From: Oscillatoriales cyanobacterium PMM_0008
GTDB taxonomy: Bacteria; Cyanobacteriota; Cyanobacteriia; Cyanobacteriales; Aerosakkonemataceae
Assembly (NCBI GenBank): GCA_949128025.1
Contig: CASBRD010000385.1
Location: 1-38,522, forward strand
DNA: 38,522 bases
Reading direction: 5' to 3'
A model generated the notes under the pieces. It had not been told where the DNA came from, did not search any database, and saw only the letters and a program-made list of their open reading frames with translations. Of this stretch, positions 33,714 to 38,522 are shown in pieces. The position numbers and the translations under genes were made by a program. Numbering within the stretch: position 1 is the stretch's first letter; each line of letters opens with the position of its first letter.

Positions 33714-34310
33714 ATGGAACTCACAGTTGAATGTCAAAAGCGGCTTGAAAACAGCAAACCGAACGCCCTGCGTCGTAACGGCAAAATTCCAGCCGTTTTG
33801 TATGGACACAAGGGTGCAGAGTCAATTGCTCTGACACTGAATGCGAAAGTCGCCGAACAGCTGCTTAAAAAAGCATCCCTCAACAACACCCTCATTAATC
33901 TGAACATTCCTGACATCCCTTGGAACGGTCAAACTCTCTTGCGAGAAGTCCAATCTCATTCCGCAAAGGGATTTATCTACCACCTCAGCTTTTTTGCCGT
34001 CTCAGCTCACGGCACCTTGGAAGTGGGAGTGCGCCTGCATTTTGTCGGAGAACCAGTGGGTGTTAAGCTAAGCGGTGGAATGTTAGACACCGTGATGACA
34101 TCAATCCAGGTCAAATGTTTGCCCCAGAGCATCCCAGATAGCATTGAAGTTGATGTCTCCGCTATGAAAATTGGGGATGCCCTGCATATCCGCGAACTAA
34201 CTTTGCCCCCTGGCGTTACAGCCATTGCCGAGCCAAATCAATTGGTTGTCAGCGTCCTCAACACCCAAGGTGGAGCTACTGAAGTCGAAGAAACAGCAGC
34301 ATCTGTATAA
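33714..34310 (+). CDS. rplY: 50S ribosomal protein L25 (general stress protein Ctc type)
   Basis: 198 residues of the long L25/TL5/CTC form. The N-terminal L25 domain (about 1-88: NALRRNGKIPAVLYGHKGAE, LLREVQSHSAKGFIYHLSFF) binds 5S rRNA; the C-terminal TL5 domain (about 95-185) contains VRLHFVGEPVGVKLSGGMLD. The stop codon of purA is 58 bases upstream, with an AAAATCT repeat between, so the two could share a transcript. The ATG follows the repeat (ATCAGAACATGG) and lacks a clear Shine-Dalgarno. Confidence 0.95.
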   Translation: MELTVECQKRLENSKPNALRRNGKIPAVLYGHKGAESIALTLNAKVAEQLLKKASLNNTLINLNIPDIPWNGQTLLREVQSHSAKGFIYHLSFFAVSAHGTLEVGVRLHFVGEPVGVKLSGGMLDTVMTSIQVKCLPQSIPDSIEVDVSAMKIGDALHIRELTLPPGVTAIAEPNQLVVSVLNTQGGATEVEETAASV

Positions 34311-34600
34311 ACCTTGCTCAGATAGTTAACGTAAGTTGCTAGTTATATGATTGAGTCTGGTTCTAGGTACGTTGTTGCGATGCCGCGCTCCATAGGTACG
34401 TTGTTGCGCTTTAGCGCTCTTAAGCTGTCGGGCATCTAAGTTGTATCAATGGGGCATCTTGCCCACTCCACAAGAGTTTCACAAATTGCGATCGTACAAA
34501 CTCTCCGGCGTGACAGCTTATCACCACAACTTACCCATTACCCATTCCAAACGATGGCGATACAAGTAACTAGCAACTTGAGTTACTTACTTGCCGATCG
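34311..34600. other. Intergenic region after rplY
   Basis: It holds two partial GGTACGTTGTTGCG repeats (34366-34418) and a 13-bp inverted repeat, AAGTTGCTAGTTA at about 34333-34345 and its inverse at about 34567-34579. The open frame 34449-34637 has no support. I see no gene. Confidence 0.5.
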
Positions 34601-34626
34601 AACCAGGGACAAACCCTGGTTTTTTA
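34601..34626 (+). terminator. Rho-independent terminator
   Basis: AACCAGGG, a four-base loop (ACAA) and CCCTGGTT followed by TTTTT. It lies 290 bases after the rplY stop and 60 bases before the next start codon, so it separates the two transcripts. Confidence 0.85.
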
Positions 34627-34686
34627 TATTGAATTAGCCCTAAAATCTGCAATCTGTCATCTGAAATTTGAAATTACCTAATTACC

Positions 34687-36234
34687 ATGAGCCAAACATC
34701 TCTTCCTTCCTTAATTCAGCAAATGTTACAGCCGGGATTTTATCCTCACCCGGTAACAGAACCAATTAAACTGATTCAAACGCACGTTTCCTATGTGTTC
34801 CTCACCGGAGATTATGCTTATAAGGTAAAAAAATCCGTAAACTTTGGCTTTTTGAACTACTCCACTTTAGAACTCCGGCAACATTTTTGTAATGAAGAGT
34901 TCCGCATGAATAAGCGGGGCGCTCCCGAAATTTATTTAGAAGTTTTGTCAATAACTCAGACAGAAGACAAATTTCAACTGGGTGGCGCTGGTGAAGCGGT
35001 GGAATATACGCTGAAAATGTGCCAATTTCCTCAAGATGCGTTATTCCTGACTTTGTTTGAACAGGGTAAACTGACTGAGAAAAATATGGAGGATTTGGGG
35101 CGAGTTGTGGCAGAATTTCACGCTCAAGCACCAATTAATGACTACATTCGCACGTTTGGGGAAGTTGACCAGATTCGCCAAGCGATCGATGAAAATTACC
35201 AGCAAACTGAAAAATATATTGGTGGGCCACAAACTCAGTCTCAGTTTGACGAAACTAAGCAGTTTACAGATACTTTCTTTGCAGAACGGCAAGAACTCTT
35301 TGCTAGCCGAATTAAAAATAACTGGATTCGGCAATGTCACGGGGATTTACACCTGAGAAATATCTGTTTGTGGAATAACAAAATAATGTTATTCGACTGT
35401 ATTGAATTTAATGAGCCGTTCCGGTTTGTTGATGTGATGTTCGACATTGCTTATGCTGTGATGGAATTGGAAGGATTGCAGCGTTCAGACCTCTGCAATG
35501 CTTATTTGAATACTTACGTTGAAGAAACTGGCGACTGGGAAGGTTTGCAAGTTTTGCCTTTGTATGTAAGCCGTCAATCTTATGTGCGGGGAAAGGTAAT
35601 TTCCTTTTTATTGGACGATCCTGGTATTCCCGCAGATGAGAAAGAAAAGGCGAAAGAAACTGCTGCTCAGTATTACAAAATGGCGTGGCAATATACAAAA
35701 CCGCGTCAAGGTAAACTGATTTTAATGTCGGGGTTATCGGGTTCTGGTAAGAGTACGGTGGCGCGACATCTGGCTAGGAAAATAGGTGCAATTCAGATTC
35801 GTTCTGACGCGGTGCGAAAACATTTGGCTGGTGTACCTTTGCATGAAAAAGGTGGCGCAGATTTGTACTCGGCCCAGATGACTGAGAAAACTTATGGGCG
35901 TCTGTTGGAACTGGGAATTACGCTGGCTTCTGCTGGCTATCCGGTAATATTAGATGCTAAGTACGATCGCGTGGCGTTGCGTTCGGAAGCGATCGCACAA
36001 GCCGAAAAACATCATCTGCCTTTACAAATATTATCCTGTACCGCACCAGAAGATGTCTTGCGCGATCGCCTCTCCTCCCGTACTGGCGATGTCTCCGATG
36101 CCACAGCCAATCTCTTAAGTAGCCAACAAACCGCTAGCGAACCTTTCACCGAAGCTGAACAATCTTTTGTCAAAACATTAGACACCACGCAGGATTTAGA
36201 GTCACAATTAAGTGGTCTAGTCATTAGTCATTAG
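34687..36234 (+). CDS. Fused aminoglycoside-phosphotransferase-like and P-loop kinase protein
   Basis: 515 residues with two kinase-like domains. The N-terminal half (about 30-330) is APH-like: the Lys in YAYKVKKSVNFGFLNYST, the catalytic loop HGDLHLRNICL (218-228) and the metal motif FDCIEFNE (236-243). The C-terminal half has a Walker A motif GLSGSGKSTVAR (349-360), IRSDAVRKHL and VILDAKYDR, as in zeta-toxin/shikimate-kinase-like P-loop kinases. This two-kinase arrangement is widespread in bacteria; its substrate is unknown. The last residues (LVISH) and the TAG stop codon lie inside a TTAGTCA-type repeat, so the C-terminus has probably been reset by the repeat. Confidence 0.88.
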   Translation: MSQTSLPSLIQQMLQPGFYPHPVTEPIKLIQTHVSYVFLTGDYAYKVKKSVNFGFLNYSTLELRQHFCNEEFRMNKRGAPEIYLEVLSITQTEDKFQLGGAGEAVEYTLKMCQFPQDALFLTLFEQGKLTEKNMEDLGRVVAEFHAQAPINDYIRTFGEVDQIRQAIDENYQQTEKYIGGPQTQSQFDETKQFTDTFFAERQELFASRIKNNWIRQCHGDLHLRNICLWNNKIMLFDCIEFNEPFRFVDVMFDIAYAVMELEGLQRSDLCNAYLNTYVEETGDWEGLQVLPLYVSRQSYVRGKVISFLLDDPGIPADEKEKAKETAAQYYKMAWQYTKPRQGKLILMSGLSGSGKSTVARHLARKIGAIQIRSDAVRKHLAGVPLHEKGGADLYSAQMTEKTYGRLLELGITLASAGYPVILDAKYDRVALRSEAIAQAEKHHLPLQILSCTAPEDVLRDRLSSRTGDVSDATANLLSSQQTASEPFTEAEQSFVKTLDTTQDLESQLSGLVISH

Positions 36235-36345
36235 TCATTAGTCATTAGTTATTGGTTACAAACACCAAAAAATGGACAACTGATTATGGACTTTTGGCTT
36301 TTGACCAATGACCAATGACCAATGACTAATGACTAATGCCAAAAT
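36218..36345. repeat. STRR tract (TTAGTCA and CAATGAC units)
   Basis: About four TCATTAG units, a spacer, then AATGACC and AATGACT units. The left end supplies the stop codon of the kinase fusion, the right end the ATG of the next gene. Confidence 0.9.
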
Positions 36346-36659
36346 TTGACTCTATATCTGAGGGCGTTTCAGCTGGGCTTTGGGTGGGTTTGTTCTTTCT
36401 GGTGGGCTTTTTGTTGCTTCGAGAGTCAGTGGCTTTGAGCTTATTTTTGGCAATGCTGGGCACATTATCGGCTAGCTGGATAGCTGCTGGCTGGAAAAGC
36501 ACAGAATTACCCAGCATTCCGCACGAAACGACTTCTGAACCGAACAGGGAAGGTCGCCTTATCCAGACTAAGGAAGATTTCAAGCAGCGACAAAAGAAAC
36601 AACGACATCCACATCGTTCCAGCTGGTTTTTCTGGAAAAACCCCCGCAAAAAGTTATGA
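36336..36659 (+). CDS. Small hypothetical membrane protein
   Basis: 107 residues. One or two hydrophobic helices (GLWVGLFFLVGFLLL at about 14-28 and ALSLFLAMLGTLSASWIAAG at about 33-52) are followed by a strongly basic C-terminal tail (QRQKKQRHPHRSS...NPRKKL). It resembles small cyanobacterial membrane proteins of unknown function. The ATG is the last unit of an ATGACTA repeat, so the exact start is uncertain; an antisense frame of similar length has no such features and is rejected. Confidence 0.6.
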   Translation: MPKFDSISEGVSAGLWVGLFFLVGFLLLRESVALSLFLAMLGTLSASWIAAGWKSTELPSIPHETTSEPNREGRLIQTKEDFKQRQKKQRHPHRSSWFFWKNPRKKL

Positions 36660-36689
36660 TTATACATCTCTTTTCAGGTGAGTACAGAT

Positions 36690-36761
36690 TGTAGGGGCGA
36701 AGCATTGCGGAATAAACGTTTCGGTCTTAAGTTAACCCACATTCCGCAATGCTTCGCCCTA
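36690..36761. repeat. Palindrome (GTAGGGGCGAAGCATTGCGGAA)
   Basis: The left arm GTAGGGGCGAAGCATTGCGG and right arm CCGCAATGCTTCGCCCTA enclose a TTAAGTTAACC centre. It abuts the MITE-like element on its right. Together they fill most of the 343-bp gap before the YdcF-like gene. Confidence 0.8.
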
Positions 36762-36763
36762 AA

Positions 36764-36920
36764 ATATCATGTTTTTACGCATCGGTTACCTAAAAAATTC
36801 TTATGATTATTCTTATCTGCGTTAATCTGCGTTAATCTGTCTTCATCTGCGGTAAAAATGTAACCAACGATGATAACAGACAATTTGACGATATCACTCA
36901 TGTACTCCAGACAAGATATA
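36764..36920. repeat. MITE-like element, copy 3 (inverted)
   Basis: Relative to copy 2 it is inverted: ATATCATG...ACGCATCGGTTACC at the left, GTACATGAGTGATATCGTCA read on the minus strand at the right. It has lost about 15 bp of one terminus but keeps the ATCTGCGTTAATCTG tandem. Confidence 0.75.
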
Positions 36921-37002
36921 ACTCATTCGCCTGCAAGCCGCTGTAACTTCAATTTTAAATCCAAATTCCAAAATCTAAAATCCAAAATCCTCCCAAATCC
37001 AG

Positions 37003-37794
37003 ATGTTCTTATTTTTATCTAAACTACTACCTATTTTCCTTTACCCCTTGGGGCTAGCCTGCATACTGATGATTGTGGCTTTGGTGACGCTGTGGAAACG
37101 GCCTAGATGGGCGGCGATCGCGATTTCCTTGGCTTTGCTAGTGCTGCTTTTGGCAAGTAATGGCTGGGTGTCTAACGCTGTGGTGCGATCGCTAGAATGG
37201 CAAAATATTCCAGCCGCAGAACTCCCAAAAGCACCAGCCATCGTCGTTTTGGGAGGTGGAGTGCTGCCGAAGAATCCGCCGCGACCTTGGGTAGAAGTAG
37301 CCCAAGAAGGCGATCGCGTCCTCTACGGTGCCAAGTTATACCGAGAAGGCAAAGCTCCCACCATCATTCTCAGCGGCGGTCGGATCGATTGGAAAAACGG
37401 TGGGCCATCAGAATCTCAAGATATGGCAGAAATTGTCGAAGCAATGGGCGTTCCCAAGTCAGCTATTTTGCAAGACCCCACTTCCCTCAACACTTACGAA
37501 AATGCCGTCAATGTCAAGAAAATCCTAGACACTAAGAATATAGAACGTCGTGTCCTGCTGGTAACCTCTGCGCTGCATATGCCGCGATCGATCGCGATCT
37601 TCAAGCGTCAGGGAATTGACGCAATCCCAGCTCCCACTGACTTTCTAGTCACAGAAGGAAACCTCAAAGAGCAAGACACTTGGCAAGGTAAACTGCTGAA
37701 TCTCCTGCCCGACACCGGGAGACTAGGGGACACAACCCGCGCTCTAAAAGAATACATTGGTATAGGAGTCTATCGCCTCCGGGGTTGGCTCTAA
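37003..37794 (+). CDS. YdcF/ElyC/SanA family (DUF218) membrane protein
   Basis: 263 residues. Two N-terminal membrane helices (about 5-28 and 34-53) precede a DUF218 domain (about 78-240): APAIVVLGGGVLP, VLYGAKLYREGKAPTIILSG, SLNTYENAVNVKKIL, VTSALHMPRSIAIFKRQGI. In enterobacteria the relatives ElyC and SanA are linked to cell-envelope integrity and lipid-carrier use; the reaction is unknown. AAAATCC-type repeats run up to nine bases before the ATG, and no Shine-Dalgarno is obvious. Confidence 0.88.
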   Translation: MFLFLSKLLPIFLYPLGLACILMIVALVTLWKRPRWAAIAISLALLVLLLASNGWVSNAVVRSLEWQNIPAAELPKAPAIVVLGGGVLPKNPPRPWVEVAQEGDRVLYGAKLYREGKAPTIILSGGRIDWKNGGPSESQDMAEIVEAMGVPKSAILQDPTSLNTYENAVNVKKILDTKNIERRVLLVTSALHMPRSIAIFKRQGIDAIPAPTDFLVTEGNLKEQDTWQGKLLNLLPDTGRLGDTTRALKEYIGIGVYRLRGWL

Positions 37795-37904
37795 GCGATT
37801 TTAGATTTTAGATTTTGGATTTTAGAGTGTTCATTTTTCCTTGCTCCCCCACGCCCCCACTCTCCCACTCTCCCACTCTCCCACTCTCCCTAGCCCCTAG
37901 TCTA

Positions 37905-38132
37905 ATGTCAGACGAATTAAGACAAATTATCCCACAGCCGCCAGCAGCAGCTGATGAAACTTTTGCTGCTTACCAAGCAACCAGCGAGTTTTACCGAGAG
38001 ATTAGCTATCGCCAAGAATTTGAGCGTTACTGCCAGTGGTATTACATGACAGCGGAACGCCACCGGCAAGACCTGAAGAAGATGAAGCGCGAGGTCAACA
38101 TTTTTAGTTGGTTTCGCTGGGGAAGTCGCTAG
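37905..38132 (+). CDS. Small conserved-looking hypothetical protein
   Basis: 75 residues, MSDELRQIIPQPPAAADETF and then a charged helical region with aromatic residues (EFYREISYRQEFERYCQWYY). The frame extends upstream to 37815, but those 30 codons are translated CCCACTCT repeats, so ATG 37905 is chosen. I do not recognise the family. Its stop codon overlaps the stop of ftrV on the other strand. Confidence 0.65.
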   Translation: MSDELRQIIPQPPAAADETFAAYQATSEFYREISYRQEFERYCQWYYMTAERHRQDLKKMKREVNIFSWFRWGSR

Positions 38133-38353
38133 GATAAGACTTCTAGCTCATTTTCGCGGAAGTGTCCTCGAAATTTTTTGTCAAATTTGACTTGTACAGG
38201 AAGGTTAGCGCTCACAGGTCTACCTTTCCACTCATGAATAATCGCCACGACATCTCCTTCCAAATCTTTAGCATCAAAGGGTTGGCCGCGATGTTCAGGA
38301 TGATGGTAAACAATAACAGACTCTTTGATGCGGACGCGATCGCCAACTTTCAT
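38129..38353 (-). CDS. ftrV: Ferredoxin-thioredoxin reductase, variable chain
   Basis: 74 residues: MKVGDRVRIKESVIVYHHPE, HRGQPFDAKDLEG, EWKGRPVSANLPVQVKF and FRGHFRENELEVL, the SH3-like variable subunit of ferredoxin:thioredoxin reductase. It supports the catalytic chain (encoded elsewhere) that passes photosynthetic electrons to thioredoxin. The frame extends to 38404, but ATG 38353 matches the family start and has GGAG about ten bases upstream. Confidence 0.9.
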   Translation of the reverse strand: MKVGDRVRIKESVIVYHHPEHRGQPFDAKDLEGDVVAIIHEWKGRPVSANLPVQVKFDKKFRGHFRENELEVLS

Positions 38354-38439
38354 CTTCAGGACGGCTCCAGACAACCTTTTTATCTTTGCACAGAACGGCA
38401 CCAAAACTTACTCAAGACTTATACCGTTTTGCCATGAAC

Positions 38440-38522
38440 TTGCATAGAGTGGGGGAGAGGGAGCGGGGGAGAGTGGGATTTTGCAGATCTTCCCCCTCTT
38501 TTGTCCTCTCTTCCCCTAGCCC
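38440..38522. repeat. Low-complexity GTGGGGGAGAG / CCCCTCTT tract
   Basis: Purine-rich tandem units followed by pyrimidine-rich ones, upstream of ftrV and running off the right edge. Similar tracts lie at 37840-37900. Confidence 0.7.

Noticed and set aside
34449-34637. 62-codon open frame after rplY
   Set aside because: It reads through the terminator stem-loop and has no start signal or family resemblance.
36326-36667. 113-codon minus-strand open frame
   Set aside because: Antisense to the small membrane protein gene; it lacks the clear helix and basic-tail pattern of the plus-strand product and reads into the repeat.

Overview
The window is chromosomal DNA of a cyanobacterium, most likely a filamentous member of the Oscillatoriales type. 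The evidence is genes of oxygenic photosynthesis (petM, ycf39, ftrV, an nblR-like regulator), the carboxysome shell gene ccmP, several families known almost only from cyanobacteria (DUF928, DUF2949, TPR-CHAT, FHA-type exoproteins), a high density of HIP1 octamers (GCGATCGC) and many heptameric short tandem repeats (STRRs). The genus cannot be fixed from the sequence alone.

Layout. 1-5.5 kb (minus): an exoprotein locus with a TPR-CHAT protein cut by the window edge, a filamentous-haemagglutinin-type exoprotein, and a DUF928 gene interrupted by an in-frame TAG. 5.5-6.8 kb: a DUF2949 gene with a clear terminator and a long leader that holds a possible small RNA. 6.8-11.6 kb (minus): petM, ycf39, NAD kinase, a trypsin-like protease, an nblR-like response regulator and a DUF192 lipoprotein, i.e. 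photosystem and stress housekeeping. 11.7-17.1 kb: pdxA overlapped by a phosphodiester-glycosidase gene, a peptidoglycan-binding protein, an Old Yellow Enzyme, a DUF1348 protein and a VanX-type dipeptidase. 17.1-18.3 kb: a solitary cas6 fused to a C-terminal helix-turn-helix, with a CRISPR-repeat-like hairpin at the predicted 5' end of its own transcript. 18.9-21.5 kb: two GT4 glycosyltransferases. 21.9-25.7 kb: a large sensor adenylate cyclase. 25.8-27.4 kb: a DUF4262 gene and a short LeuA-like gene, divergent around a small inserted element. 27.7-29.4 kb: ccmP and an alpha/beta hydrolase. 29.5-32.2 kb: a repeat-rich island with a 5'-truncated C39 peptidase gene, a C39-like fragment and a small partner gene among duplicated HIP1/palindrome modules. 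32.3-38.4 kb: purA, rplY, an APH-like/P-loop kinase fusion, a small membrane protein, a YdcF-type protein, a small conserved gene and ftrV.

The most distinctive feature is the abundance of small non-coding repeats: at least four palindromic or MITE-like families, plus STRRs that reach into coding sequences or supply their start and stop codons. The best candidate for an undescribed system is the orphan Cas6-HTH gene with its repeat-like leader. The C39 island looks like a decaying toxin or peptidase cassette. No CRISPR array, tRNA, rRNA or intact transposase gene was found.
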